DNA of 21,653 nt from Pseudomonadota bacterium (GTDB lineage Bacteria > Pseudomonadota > Gammaproteobacteria > Burkholderiales > Thiobacillaceae): positions 1 through 21,653 of the forward strand of contig JAUPLV010000015.1 in the NCBI GenBank assembly GCA_030836725.1, read 5' to 3'. Made by a program: the position numbers and the translations under genes. A model generated the notes under the pieces. That model had not been told where the DNA came from. It saw only the letters and a program-made list of their open reading frames with translations, and did not search any database. This document shows, piece after piece, positions 7,094 through 15,802 of the stretch (positions within the stretch are counted from its first letter, which is position 1; each line of letters starts with the position of its first letter).

Positions 7094-10000
7094 TTAACGG
7101 CGAGGCCCCACCCGGCTTGAATCCCCATCAAGGTGAACGGCAGCCGGAGCGGTCTCAACTGCCGGCACAGGCTCGACCGCCGGTTTTTTGCCCACCCCCA
7201 GGCTCATCTTGCTGCCCACCAGGTGGTCCTTGGCGGTCTGTTGGGCGGGCGCGGCGATGCTGACGCGCCCGCTGTCGAATCCTCGCCCGACCAGGGCATC
7301 GCGCATGGCCTGGCCGCGCGCCTCGGCGAGTTTGACGAGGGCATCGTCGCCGATTGTCGTCTGCTGGGTGAGACGCTCCAGCAGTTCGGCATGGAAAGCG
7401 GAGGCGGGGCCGGTGTCACGGGTCTTGAAGCGGCGGCCGAGCCGCTCGATGAATTCACTTTCCAGTACCCGTGCGGCGGCACCCGCGCCCTTGTCACGAA
7501 AGGTTTCGCGCAGCTTCCTGTAGTCCTCTTTACCGGCGCGCTCGGCGTAGCGGTCTTCCAGCCAAGTCTGAATTGTGTAATTGTTCACGTCCACCGGGCC
7601 GGGCGCTTCGCCGGGGACGAGCTTGATGCCGGCAACGGTGCCGGCTTCGCGGCGCAGGGCGAGTTCCTGCAAGGCGCGCCGGTCGGCCTTGGGGTCATAG
7701 CCCGGCTCCAGGGTCAGGGTCAGCGCGGGCCGCTTGGCGAGCGCCTCGACAATGGTTTTGAGTTTTTCCTGTTCGGGCGGCATAAGCGCGCTGCTGCCGG
7801 GATCGAAGTCGATGGCTTCAAGCTTTTCCGTGCTGATGCCGAGCAGCTTGCCCAATGCGCGGAAGGGCGCGGTCACCAGCCTGGTCAGCACGTTAACGAT
7901 GGCTTTCCAGATAATTTTCCCGTAGCTGAACTGCGGGTCGTCGAGACTGCCGGTGACCGGCAGGTCGAGGTCGATGATGCCATTGCTGTCTTCCAGCAGG
8001 GCGATGGCAAGATCGAGCGGCAGCTTGATCGCGTTCGAGCTGTCGACCCGCTCGCCGAGCTGAAGCCTGGTGATCACGAACTTGTTGTCGCCTCCAAGCT
8101 GGCGCTGCTTGATCTTGTATTCGAGGTCAACCGAGAGCTTGCCGGAATCGATCTTGCGCCCGGCGAACTTGCCCGAATACGGCGTCAGATTGGTCATTTC
8201 CAGGTTGCGGAAAGTGAGCTTGAGGTCGGTGAAATCGGTTGCCCGGAACGGCTGGATCGAGCCGCGTATGCGCGCCGACCCGAAGTCGTCGACCTTGCCG
8301 TCGAGTTCCACCAGCGCCATCGTTGCCGGGTCGTTGGAAAGCCCGGCCACCACGCCGCCAAGATCGTACATGCGCGTGCCGAATTGCGGCGTCAGCGAGA
8401 AGTCGGCGAATTCCACATTCGCGCCGACGATGCGCAGGCGTTCGATGGACAGCGGGAACGCGGCGGCTTGAGTGGAGGTTTCAGGCTTGGCCGCGGGCTT
8501 GTTCGACGCCGATGTCCTCAGGATGCGCTGCAGGTTGATCGACTTGTCCTCGAAAATGATGACCTTGCCGAAGGGGTTCAGCGCCACCAGTTCGTTCATG
8601 CGCAGGCGATTGGGGCCAAGCTTCACTTCCAGGCTGTCGGACGACAACCGCTTCCAGCCAAGGAAGGCTTCCTCTGTTTCCTCTTCGGTGATCGCCAGAT
8701 CGTCGACCACGAAGCCGCCGTCATAATCCAGTTTCATGCCCGACCTTCCCCGCGCAAACGTCAGCTTGCCGCGGGTCGATGCCGCGCCCGAATGCAGGTT
8801 GAGCCGGGCGAACCGGTTGACGTAGGGAGCAAACGGTTGCAGCGACAGCCCCGCCAGCTTGAGGTCGAGCCGGCCCGAAGCCTTGCCGGGGATGACCGTG
8901 CCGCTGGCATCGAACCGGCCGCCCTGCTTGAGCTCGAAGCCGGCTTCCAGCGGCACTGCCTTGTTCATGTCCAGGCTGAGGTCTTTCAGGATGATGAAGC
9001 CCTTGGCGACATGGGCGTTGACCGGCCTGGGAGGAGATTGGTCGACGATGTCGACTTCGAGGCCATTGAGGCTGAGGCGCGCGAGCTGAATGTCGAACGG
9101 CTTAACTGCTTTCGTGACCAGCCGTTCAGGGGCAACGGCAGGCGCACCGGGCGCCTTTTGCAGGATATCGGCCCAATTGAGGCTCTTTTTCTTGTCCAGC
9201 GTGACGCTGGTCTTGGCCCCATTCAGTTCCAGCGCCTCGATATCGAGCCGGTTTTCCGCGAGCTTCATTCCCGCGTTGACCAGCGCCGCGTGCTGCAACT
9301 CCGCCACTGGTTGCGACCCCGACAGCAGCCGGACCGGGCCCAGCGCGGCGTTCACCGGGCCGACTTCAATGGCAGTCTTGGCGCCCACTTCGCCGGTCAG
9401 CGCCGCGGTCAGGCCGAAGCCCTCTGCAGCGAGGCCAAGCGGCGTGGCAAAGCCCTGATCGGTGAAACTCGCCGCCCAATCGGCCAGCTTGATTTCGCGC
9501 ACGCCGATTTTCCACGGGGCGATGGGCGCCGCGGTTTTCGGATTCGCCGGTTTCGGCGCCACGCCGTTTCCCGCCACGGCAAACAAGGTCTGCCAGTCGA
9601 GCATGCCCTTGACGTCGCGGGTCGCCGCGAACTTGCCGCCGACCAGGCTCACGCCCGCCACCTGGACCTCGCGTTTGGCCAGATCCAGACTGGCATTGCT
9701 GACGCGCGCTTCGGTGAGCTGCAGCACCGGTTCCCCGCCGCCGCGCGGCGCCAGCGCCAGGTCCTTCACGATCAGGTTGGCGCCGTTGACTTGCAGCCAG
9801 GGCACATTCTCGCCGGTTTTATCCTGCACCATGGCGAAGCGGTAGCGCAGTCCGGCAGCGAGCGTGCCGGACGGCAATTCGAAATTGCGCGGGCTCTTGA
9901 TCACTCGCAGCAGATTGGTCAGCCGCACGCCCTCCAGCCCGACCTCGCCGCTTGAAGCGACGGGATTCAGCCCGACATCGCCCTTCCATTTGAGGGTGCC

Positions 10001-10612
10001 ACCCTGCTCCGGCAGCTTGGCCGCGACCTGATAGTCGCCGCGATCCTCGGGCAGGGTCGAGAGGCCTTCGAGCTCGATCCCGAGCGGTTCCAGCGCGACC
10101 GTGAACGGAGTTCCCGGGCGATTGGCGTCGACATAGGTGATGTGCCCCTTGTCGATTTTGATGTGGTCGATCAGCACCCGCGCGATCATGTCCGAGGGCG
10201 GCTCCTTGTCTTCCTGCAGCTTGGCGACCAGTTCAGCCCAGTTGAGCTTGCCGCCACGCCGCACCTCGACCGTGGTGTGCGGCTGATCGAGCTGGATGTC
10301 CCGAATGCGCCAGGCCAAGCGAAACAACCCGGTGGTGTCGAGGTTGACGTATAGCCGCTCGAAACTCGCCAGCGGCGCGCCGCTTCTCTCAGCCAGCTTG
10401 AGACCCTCGACCGTGGCTTCGAGGGTGAGGGGATTGAACTTGACCTGCTGCGCGCTCAGCTGGCTGGCAAGCTTGTTCTCGCCGACCCAGGGCAGCAGCT
10501 TCTGCGCCAGCGGATTGACCAGGAAAAAACCGAACGCCAGATACAGGGCGAACAGCCCGGCAACGATCAGGAACGGCAGACTCAGTGCGATCTTGACGAC
10601 ACGTCCCCACAT
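7094..10612 (-). CDS. DUF748 (AsmA-like) envelope protein
   Basis: Large 1172-residue protein anchored by one N-terminal membrane segment (residues ~9-32, LPFLIVAGLFALYLAFGFFLV) with the rest in the periplasm. The body consists of AsmA-like beta-rich repeats (for example LTLEATVEGLKL, LNWAELVAKLQ, GRFDASGTVIPGKASGRLDLKLAGLSLQPFAPYVN). The family signature lies at about 810-925 (SGKLSVDLEYKIKQRQLGGDNKFVITRLQLGERV, LPVTGSLDDPQFSYGKIIWKAI). After residue 926, AIDFDPGSSALMPPEQEKLKTI is reminiscent of an OmpA-C beginning. AsmA-like proteins such as YhdP and TamB carry phospholipids or affect outer-membrane assembly; that role is inferred for this one. It follows yjgA with a 105-base gap containing an inverted repeat. 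Confidence 0.9.
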   Translation of the reverse strand: MWGRVVKIALSLPFLIVAGLFALYLAFGFFLVNPLAQKLLPWVGENKLASQLSAQQVKFNPLTLEATVEGLKLAERSGAPLASFERLYVNLDTTGLFRLAWRIRDIQLDQPHTTVEVRRGGKLNWAELVAKLQEDKEPPSDMIARVLIDHIKIDKGHITYVDANRPGTPFTVALEPLGIELEGLSTLPEDRGDYQVAAKLPEQGGTLKWKGDVGLNPVASSGEVGLEGVRLTNLLRVIKSPRNFELPSGTLAAGLRYRFAMVQDKTGENVPWLQVNGANLIVKDLALAPRGGGEPVLQLTEARVSNASLDLAKREVQVAGVSLVGGKFAATRDVKGMLDWQTLFAVAGNGVAPKPANPKTAAPIAPWKIGVREIKLADWAASFTDQGFATPLGLAAEGFGLTAALTGEVGAKTAIEVGPVNAALGPVRLLSGSQPVAELQHAALVNAGMKLAENRLDIEALELNGAKTSVTLDKKKSLNWADILQKAPGAPAVAPERLVTKAVKPFDIQLARLSLNGLEVDIVDQSPPRPVNAHVAKGFIILKDLSLDMNKAVPLEAGFELKQGGRFDASGTVIPGKASGRLDLKLAGLSLQPFAPYVNRFARLNLHSGAASTRGKLTFARGRSGMKLDYDGGFVVDDLAITEEETEEAFLGWKRLSSDSLEVKLGPNRLRMNELVALNPFGKVIIFEDKSINLQRILRTSASNKPAAKPETSTQAAAFPLSIERLRIVGANVEFADFSLTPQFGTRMYDLGGVVAGLSNDPATMALVELDGKVDDFGSARIRGSIQPFRATDFTDLKLTFRNLEMTNLTPYSGKFAGRKIDSGKLSVDLEYKIKQRQLGGDNKFVITRLQLGERVDSSNAIKLPLDLAIALLEDSNGIIDLDLPVTGSLDDPQFSYGKIIWKAIVNVLTRLVTAPFRALGKLLGISTEKLEAIDFDPGSSALMPPEQEKLKTIVEALAKRPALTLTLEPGYDPKADRRALQELALRREAGTVAGIKLVPGEAPGPVDVNNYTIQTWLEDRYAERAGKEDYRKLRETFRDKGAGAAARVLESEFIERLGRRFKTRDTGPASAFHAELLERLTQQTTIGDDALVKLAEARGQAMRDALVGRGFDSGRVSIAAPAQQTAKDHLVGSKMSLGVGKKPAVEPVPAVETAPAAVHLDGDSSRVGPRR

Positions 10613-10640
10613 GCGGCTTCTCCCGGTTCAAATTCCTTTT

Positions 10641-10718
10641 ATCCGCGAAGCGCGCGAAGGGACGCGAAGAACACCCTTCAAGATTTTCCTTCGCGTCCCT
10701 TCGTGTCTCTTCGCGGAT
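10641..10718. repeat. CGCGAAG inverted repeat, copy A
   Basis: 78-base imperfect hairpin. The left arm ATCCGCGAAGCGCGCGAAGG continues to 10669; the right arm ends TCGCGGAT at 10718. The reverse complement of the right arm matches the left arm over about 29 positions with few changes. Loop ACACCCTTCAAGATTTTCC. Left flank has CCTTTT. The last base is the final base of the yjgA stop codon. Same family as 13323-13398 and 15803-15880. Confidence 0.85.
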
Positions 10719-11299
10719 CAGTCCTTTTTCTGCATCGCCTCGCGGATCACCCGGAATATCTCGCGGAAAGCCTTCGGCGGCTTGTTGCGCGCGGCCTCGT
10801 CGCGCGCATTGCGAATGACCTGCCGCAGATGCGTGGCGTCGGTGTCGGGGTAATTGTTCAGAAACAGCGTCAGCGCCTCGTTGTCGGCGATCAGCTTCTC
10901 GCGCCATTTCTCGGCTTGGTGCAGCTTGGCGGTTTCCGCCGCCGAGGCGCCGTTGAAGGCGTCGATCTGGGCTTGGATCGGCACCGGGTCGACGCTGCGC
11001 ATCAGCTTGCCGATGTATTGCTTCTGCCGCCGCAGTGCGCTGTTCTGGGTGATCTTGCGGCAGGCGGCCACCGCCGTACGCAGTTCTTCGGGCAACTCGA
11101 TACGCTTGAATTGCGCGTCGGGCAGTTTGACCAACTGCGTACCCAGATCCTGCAGGGCCTCGACCTCGCGCTTCTTCTGGCTTCTGCTGGGGCCGTCATA
11201 GACGTCATCGGGGTCGAATTCCAACTTTGCATCGGGGTCGATCAGGCGCACGGCGGGTCTTTCGGTTGCTGTTATTATCGTCATTGTAGTTTCTGCCAT
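10718..11299 (-). CDS. darP: Ribosome-associated protein YjgA / DarP
   Basis: Small cytoplasmic factor associated with 50S-subunit maturation in E. coli. It is recognisable from YDGPSRSQKKREVEALQDLGTQLVKLPDAQFKRIELPEELRTAV, RRQKQYIGKLMR, and the C-terminal block QLxxVIRNARDEAARNKPPKAFREIFRVIRE. The start is uncertain: the frame is open up to 11356, which would overlap the first codon of divergent pmbA and leave no promoter space. Internal Mets occur at 11323, 11308, 11299 and 11284; I chose 11299 (MAETTMTIITATERP) without a good Shine-Dalgarno to decide. It heads a likely minus-strand operon with DUF748 and the protease-like gene. Confidence 0.9.
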   Translation of the reverse strand: MAETTMTIITATERPAVRLIDPDAKLEFDPDDVYDGPSRSQKKREVEALQDLGTQLVKLPDAQFKRIELPEELRTAVAACRKITQNSALRRQKQYIGKLMRSVDPVPIQAQIDAFNGASAAETAKLHQAEKWREKLIADNEALTLFLNNYPDTDATHLRQVIRNARDEAARNKPPKAFREIFRVIREAMQKKD

Positions 11300-11354
11300 G
11301 CAAAACATGCTGACCCGAAACATAATGCGCCCCACTTTCCTTTTGTAAGCCGAC

Positions 11355-12695
11355 ATGTCCCGCTCCCAATTCAGCTATACCCGCGACCAGCTCATAACCC
11401 TCTCCCGCATCGTCATCGAGCACGCCGCCCGGCAGGGCGCAACCGCCGCCGACACCGAGATTTCCGAAGGTGTCGGCCAGAACGTCAGCGTGCGCCAGGG
11501 CGAGATCGAAACCATCGAGTACAACAAGGACAAGGGCGCCGGCGTCACCGTCTACATCGGCCAGCGGCGCGGCCATGCCTCGACCTCCGACCTGTCGGAA
11601 GCGGCCCTGAAAAGCGCGGTGGAGAAGGCGCTGACCATCGCCCGCTACACCGCCGAGGACGAAGCCGCCGGACTGCCCGATGCCGACAAACTGGCGAAAG
11701 CCGTGCCCGACCTTGACCTCTACCACCCGTGGGCGCTCACCGTCGAAGAAGCGGCCGAGCGCGCCCAGGCCTGCGAGGCGGCGGCGCTGGCGGTGGACAA
11801 GCGGCTGACCAACTCCGAAGGCGCCGGCGTCAGCCTGCACGCCTCGCAGTTCATCTACGCCAACAGCCTCGGCTTCTGCAACGGCTACGCCGGCTCGCGC
11901 CACGGCATGTCGGTCGCGGTGATCGGCGAGGACAAGGGCGGAATGCAGCGCGACTACTGGTACACCAGCGCCCGCAATGCCAACGATCTGGACTCCGCCG
12001 AAAACGTCGGTCGCATCGCCGGCGCCCGCACGGTGCGCCGGCTCGACGGCCGCAAGCTCGACACCCGCACCTGCCCGGTGATTTTCGAGGCGCCGATCGC
12101 CACCGGCCTGATCGGCAACTTCGTCGCCGCGGTCTCCGGCGGCAGCCTCTACCGCAAGTCGTCCTTCCTGCTCGACAGCCTCGGCAAGCAGGTGTTCGCG
12201 CCGCTGGTGACCATCCGCGAGCAGCCCTTCATTCCGGGCGGTCTCGGCAGCGCGCCTTTCGACAGCGAAGGCGTCGCCTGCCTCGAACGCGACATCGTCA
12301 AGGACGGCATATTGCAGGGCTATTTCCTGTCGACCTACTCGGCGAAAAAACTCGGCATGACGACCACCGGCAACGCCGGCGGCAGCCACAACCTGATCGT
12401 CACCCCCGGCGAGCACGACCTCGACGGCCTGCTGAAACAGATGGGCACGGGGCTGCTGGTCACCGAACTACTCGGCCACGGCGCCAACATGGTCACCGGC
12501 GACTACTCGCGCGGCGCCGCCGGCTTCTGGGTGGAAAACGGCGAAATCCAGTACCCGGTCGAGGAAGTCACCATCGCCGGCAACCTGGCCGACATGTTCA
12601 AGGGCATCGTCGCCATCGGCCGCGACATCGAGCGGCGCAGCTCGAAGCAGGTCGGTTCGATCCTGATCGACAGGATGACGGTGGCGGGCAACTGA
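11355..12695 (+). CDS. pmbA: Metalloprotease-related protein PmbA/TldE
   Basis: Partner of TldD in the TldD/TldE cytoplasmic protease that degrades unfolded peptides and matures peptides such as microcin B17; CcdA turnover is also linked to it. The 446 residues align with E. coli PmbA throughout: ISEGVGQNVSVRQGEIETIEYNKDKGAGVTVY, GHASTSDLS, LDLYHPW, DKRLTNSEGAGVS, YRKSSFLLDSLGKQVF, PFDSEGV, STYSAKKLGMTTTGNAGGSHN, and the C-terminus ELLGHGANMVTGDYSRGAAGFWVENGEIQYPVEEVTIAGNL. TldE lacks the TldD zinc-binding HExxxH motif, and none is seen here. The ATG at 11355 gives a normal N-terminus. The gene is divergent from darP, and the next gene starts one base after its stop. Confidence 0.96.
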   Translation: MSRSQFSYTRDQLITLSRIVIEHAARQGATAADTEISEGVGQNVSVRQGEIETIEYNKDKGAGVTVYIGQRRGHASTSDLSEAALKSAVEKALTIARYTAEDEAAGLPDADKLAKAVPDLDLYHPWALTVEEAAERAQACEAAALAVDKRLTNSEGAGVSLHASQFIYANSLGFCNGYAGSRHGMSVAVIGEDKGGMQRDYWYTSARNANDLDSAENVGRIAGARTVRRLDGRKLDTRTCPVIFEAPIATGLIGNFVAAVSGGSLYRKSSFLLDSLGKQVFAPLVTIREQPFIPGGLGSAPFDSEGVACLERDIVKDGILQGYFLSTYSAKKLGMTTTGNAGGSHNLIVTPGEHDLDGLLKQMGTGLLVTELLGHGANMVTGDYSRGAAGFWVENGEIQYPVEEVTIAGNLADMFKGIVAIGRDIERRSSKQVGSILIDRMTVAGN

Positions 12696-12696
12696 G

Positions 12697-13308
12697 ATGC
12701 ATGCCGCCAGCCGCTTTTTCATCGCGGTTTGCGTTGCTTTTCTTCTCGCCGCGTGCGACCGCGCGCCGACGCTGCCCAAGCTCGACTCGCACGACGTCAT
12801 CGTCGCCTTCGGCGACAGCCTCACCCACGGCACCGGCGCCAGTGAAGACACAGCCTATCCCGCCGTGCTGGAAACGCTGACCGGCCGCACCGTGATCAAC
12901 GCCGGGGTGCCCGGCGACACCACCAGTTCAGCCCTGCAGCGCCTGCCGGCGGTGCTGGCCGAGCACGAGCCGCGACTGGTGCTGCTATGCCTGGGCGGCA
13001 ATGACATGCTGAGAAAACAGCCCGAATCCGCCACCGAAAACAACCTGCGCCTGCTGGTTCAGACCATCCGCGCCAGCGGCGCCGAGGTCATGCTGATCGG
13101 CGTACCCGAACCCAAACTGTTCGGCGGCGCACCGGATTTCTACGGTCGTGTTGCCGAGGACATGGGGCTGCCGCTGGAGCAGGACATCTTCAGCGACGTG
13201 CTGAAGGACAACCGCCTCAAGTCCGATCCCATCCACGCCAACGCCGCCGGCTACCGCGTGGTTGCCGAGCGGCTGGCCGAATTCCTGCGTGAGGCGGGGG
13301 CGCTGTGA
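12697..13308 (+). CDS. GDSL/SGNH esterase lipoprotein (TesA-like arylesterase)
   Basis: 203-residue SGNH hydrolase. Catalytic blocks are in the normal order: FGDSLTHGTG (block I, nucleophile Ser), AGVPGDTT (block II Gly), CLGGNDMLR (block III Asn), and DPIHANAAGY (block V, Asp and His). Family members (TesA/arylesterase) hydrolyse thioesters, aryl esters or lysophospholipids. The N-terminus ends in a lipobox LLAAC with Cys at residue 20, so it should be a lipid-anchored periplasmic protein, whereas E. coli TesA is soluble. Its ATG follows the pmbA stop by one base, so it is almost certainly cotranscribed with pmbA. The 107-base gap after it holds inverted repeat copy B. Confidence 0.92.
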   Translation: MHAASRFFIAVCVAFLLAACDRAPTLPKLDSHDVIVAFGDSLTHGTGASEDTAYPAVLETLTGRTVINAGVPGDTTSSALQRLPAVLAEHEPRLVLLCLGGNDMLRKQPESATENNLRLLVQTIRASGAEVMLIGVPEPKLFGGAPDFYGRVAEDMGLPLEQDIFSDVLKDNRLKSDPIHANAAGYRVVAERLAEFLREAGAL

Positions 13309-13322
13309 ATCAAAAACATTTC

Positions 13323-13398
13323 ATCCGCGAAGGACGCGAAGAAACGCGAAGGAAAACCCTTGAGCATTTCTTCGCGTTTCTTCGCGTCCTTCGCGGAT
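13323..13398. repeat. CGCGAAG inverted repeat, copy B
   Basis: 76-base hairpin, the most regular copy. The left arm starts ATCCGCGAAGGACGCGAAG and adds a third unit AAACGCGAAGG; the right arm ends TTCGCGTCCTTCGCGGAT. Loop AAACCCTTGAGCATTTC. The right flank AAAAAAGG mirrors the CCTTTT flank of copies A and C. It lies 14 bases after the esterase stop and ends 17 bases before dctQ. Confidence 0.9.
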
Positions 13399-13415
13399 AA
13401 AAAAGGTTTCCCCGC

Positions 13416-13955
13416 ATGAAACCCCTCCTCACCCTCGCCCGCCTGATCGACGCGCTGACCGAACGCATCGGCCGTGTCGCCATCTGGCTGGTGCTCGCCG
13501 CCACGCTGATTTCGGCGGGCAACGCACTGGTCCGCTATACGCTCGGCGAAAGTTCCAACGCCTGGCTGGAAATCCAGTGGTATCTGTTCGGCGCGATGTT
13601 CCTGCTGGGCGCGGGCTATACGCTAAAGCACAACGGCCATGTGCGCATCGACATTTTTTACAACTTGCTGGGGCCGCGCGGGCAGGCCTGGATCGATCTC
13701 GTCGGCGGCCTGCTGTTCCTGCTGCCGATGGCGCTGCTGCTGGCCTGGCTGGCCTGGCCGATGTTTCATGAGGCCTGGATCACGCAGGAGCACTCACCCG
13801 ACGCCGGCGGCCTGCTGCGCTGGCCGGTGAAGCTGCTGCTGCCGCTGGGCTTCGGCCTGCTCGCCCTGCAGGGCGTGGCCGAGGTCATCAAGCGCGCCGG
13901 CGTGCTGAGCGGGCATCTGGAACTGCCGCGCGAAACGCCGGAGGAGGAAGTCTGA
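13416..13955 (+). CDS. dctQ: TRAP transporter small permease subunit (DctQ family)
   Basis: 179-residue membrane protein with four predicted helices (about 21-40, 53-70, 93-113, 137-157), the DctQ topology. The family signature EIQWYLFGAMFLLGAGYTLKHNGHVRIDI (residues 52-80) is present. With DctM it forms the sodium-driven permease of a TRAP importer for organic acids, sugars or aromatic acids. The ATG at 13416 follows inverted repeat copy B by 17 bases with an AAAAAAGG stretch as possible ribosome-binding site. Its stop overlaps the dctM start by one base. The substrate-binding DctP subunit normally next to it is not in this window. Confidence 0.92.
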   Translation: MKPLLTLARLIDALTERIGRVAIWLVLAATLISAGNALVRYTLGESSNAWLEIQWYLFGAMFLLGAGYTLKHNGHVRIDIFYNLLGPRGQAWIDLVGGLLFLLPMALLLAWLAWPMFHEAWITQEHSPDAGGLLRWPVKLLLPLGFGLLALQGVAEVIKRAGVLSGHLELPRETPEEEV

Positions 13956-15352
13956 TGGACGCCGGAATCCTGGCGCCGCTGATGTTCCTCGGCCTGGTGG
14001 TTTTCCTGCTGCTGGGCTATCCGGTGGCGTTCGCGCTCGCCGCCAACGGCCTCTTGTTCGCCGGCATCGGCATTGCTTCCGGCCTGTTCGACGTCTCGCT
14101 GCTGCACGCGCTGCCCGAGCGGGTCTACGGCATCGTCGCCAACCCGACGCTGCTCGCCATCCCCTTCTTCGCCTTCATGGGGCTGATCCTCGAACGCTCC
14201 GGCATGGCCGAGAACCTGCTCGACACCATCGGCCAGCTGTTCGGCTCCTTGCGCGGCGGCCTCGCCTACGCGGTGATCCTGGTCGGCGGACTGCTCGCCG
14301 CCACCACCGGCGTGGTCGCCGCCACCGTCATCGCGATGGGGCTGATCTCGCTGCCGGTGATGCTGCGCTACGGCTACGACAAGCGGCTGGCGTCCGGCGT
14401 CATCGCCGCATCCGGCACGCTGGCGCAGATCGTGCCGCCGTCGCTGGTGCTGATCGTGCTGGCCGACCAGCTCGGCGCCTCGGTCGGCGACATGTACAAG
14501 GGCGCGTTGATTCCGGGTCTGGCGCTGGTCGGGTTGTACCTGCTCTACGTGTTCGGCGTGACGCTGTTCCGGCCCGACGCCGCCCCCGCCATGCCCGCCT
14601 CGGCCCGCACCCTGCATGGTTCGGCGCTGCTGCTACGGGTGCTGACGACGCTGCTGCCGCCGCTGCTGCTGATCTTCCTGGTGCTCGGCACCATCTTCAT
14701 CGGCGTCGCCACCCCGACCGAGGGCGGCGCGATGGGCGCGGCCGGCGCGCTGCTGCTGGCGCTGGCGCGCGGGCGCTTGAGCCGTCTGCAGCTGACGCAG
14801 GCAATGGACAGCACCACCAAGCTCACCACCTTCGTCGTCTTTATCCTGATCGGCTCGACCATTTTCACCCTGGTGTTCCGCGGGCTCGACGGCGATGTCT
14901 GGGTCGAGCACCTTTTCAACCAGCTGCCCGGCGGCGTGCTCGGCTTCCTCATCGTGGTCAACCTGATGGTGTTCACGCTGGCGTTCTTCCTCGACTTCTT
15001 CGAGATTGCCTTCATCGTGGTGCCGCTGGTCGGTCCCATCGCCACCAAGCTCGGCATCGATCCGATCTGGTTCGGCGTGATGCTCGCGGTCAACATGCAG
15101 ACCGCCTTCATGCATCCGCCGTTCGGCTTCGCCCTGTTCTACCTGAAGAGCGTCGCGCCGAAGTCGATCCGCACCTCCGACATCTACTGGGGCGCGATTC
15201 CTTTCCTCGTCATCCAGCTGTTCATGGTCGCCGTGGTGCTGGCTTTCCCGCAGGTGGTGCTGCGCGACGCGCCGCCCGACGCCAGCAGCGTCACCGAAAT
15301 CCCCATCGACGTCGACCCCGACGCCTACTACCTGCCGGCCGAGTGGCGCTGA
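13955..15352 (+). CDS. dctM: TRAP transporter large permease subunit (DctM family)
   Basis: 465-residue polytopic membrane protein, somewhat longer than the usual ~425-440. It shows the DctM pattern of about 12 helices: N-terminal LLGYPVAFALAANGLLFAGIGI, then LLAIPFFAFMGLILERSGMAENLL, GLISLPVMLRYGYDKRLASGVIAASGTLAQIVPPSLVLIVLADQLGASVGDMYKGALIPGL, TPTEGGAMGAAGALLLA and MQTAFMHPPFGFALFYLKSV. It is the transmembrane conductor of the importer, with dctQ. The substrate is unknown; the AQIVPPSLVLIVLADQ form resembles the branch annotated for mannitol/chloroaromatic compounds, which is only a hint. The gene is very GC-rich. The 113-base gap after it shows no clear terminator. Confidence 0.93.
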   Translation: MDAGILAPLMFLGLVVFLLLGYPVAFALAANGLLFAGIGIASGLFDVSLLHALPERVYGIVANPTLLAIPFFAFMGLILERSGMAENLLDTIGQLFGSLRGGLAYAVILVGGLLAATTGVVAATVIAMGLISLPVMLRYGYDKRLASGVIAASGTLAQIVPPSLVLIVLADQLGASVGDMYKGALIPGLALVGLYLLYVFGVTLFRPDAAPAMPASARTLHGSALLLRVLTTLLPPLLLIFLVLGTIFIGVATPTEGGAMGAAGALLLALARGRLSRLQLTQAMDSTTKLTTFVVFILIGSTIFTLVFRGLDGDVWVEHLFNQLPGGVLGFLIVVNLMVFTLAFFLDFFEIAFIVVPLVGPIATKLGIDPIWFGVMLAVNMQTAFMHPPFGFALFYLKSVAPKSIRTSDIYWGAIPFLVIQLFMVAVVLAFPQVVLRDAPPDASSVTEIPIDVDPDAYYLPAEWR

Positions 15353-15465
15353 GCCCGGTTTTCCGGTTTCCGCCCCGGCCTGGAAACATGAGAAAATGAA
15401 CGGCTTCACGCTTCGCCTGTCAGATGCGCGTCAATCGTCAACTTCACACTCCAGGGACCGAATCC

Positions 15466-15792
15466 ATGAGCCAACTCATCATTGAAGACCTCGTCGCCGG
15501 CAACGGCGCCACCGCCACCGCCGGCCAGCACGTGTCGGTGCATTACACCGGCTGGCTCACCAACGGCCAGAAATTCGACTCCAGCGTCGACCGCAACGAT
15601 CCCTTCGAATTTCGCCTCGGCGCGGGCCAGGTCATCCCCGGCTGGGATCAGGGCGTAGCCGGCATGCAGATCGGCGGCAAGCGCAAGCTGACCATTCCGC
15701 CGGAACTGGGCTACGGCACACGAGGCGCCGGCGGCGTCATCCCGCCGAACGCGACGCTGGTGTTCGAAGTGGAACTGCTGGCGGTCAAGTAA
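15466..15792 (+). CDS. FKBP-type peptidyl-prolyl cis-trans isomerase
   Basis: Cytosolic single-domain prolyl isomerase of 108 residues, the small Neisseria-type FKBP. The entire FKBP fold is present: VSVHYTGWLTNGQKFDSSVDR, PFEFRLGAGQVIPGWDQGVAGMQIGGKRKLTIPPELGYG, then GGVIPPNATLVFEVELL. The active-site aromatic and hydrophobic residues (Y and D of HYTGW/FDSS, VIPGW, Y of GYG) are conserved. I chose ATG 15466 (MSQLIIEDL) because AGGGA sits 8 bases upstream and homologues begin with LIIEDL; the frame's earlier Met at 15424 is less likely. It has no signal peptide. Confidence 0.95.
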   Translation: MSQLIIEDLVAGNGATATAGQHVSVHYTGWLTNGQKFDSSVDRNDPFEFRLGAGQVIPGWDQGVAGMQIGGKRKLTIPPELGYGTRGAGGVIPPNATLVFEVELLAVK

Positions 15793-15802
15793 ATCCTTTT
15801 TT

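Noticed and set aside
7133..9955. Long plus-strand frame of 940 codons opposite the DUF748 gene
   Set aside because: Antisense shadow caused by strong GC codon bias of the real gene; low-complexity composition and no recognisable domain.
11205..12416. Minus-strand frame of 403 codons opposite pmbA
   Set aside because: Shadow frame; pmbA on the other strand is certain.
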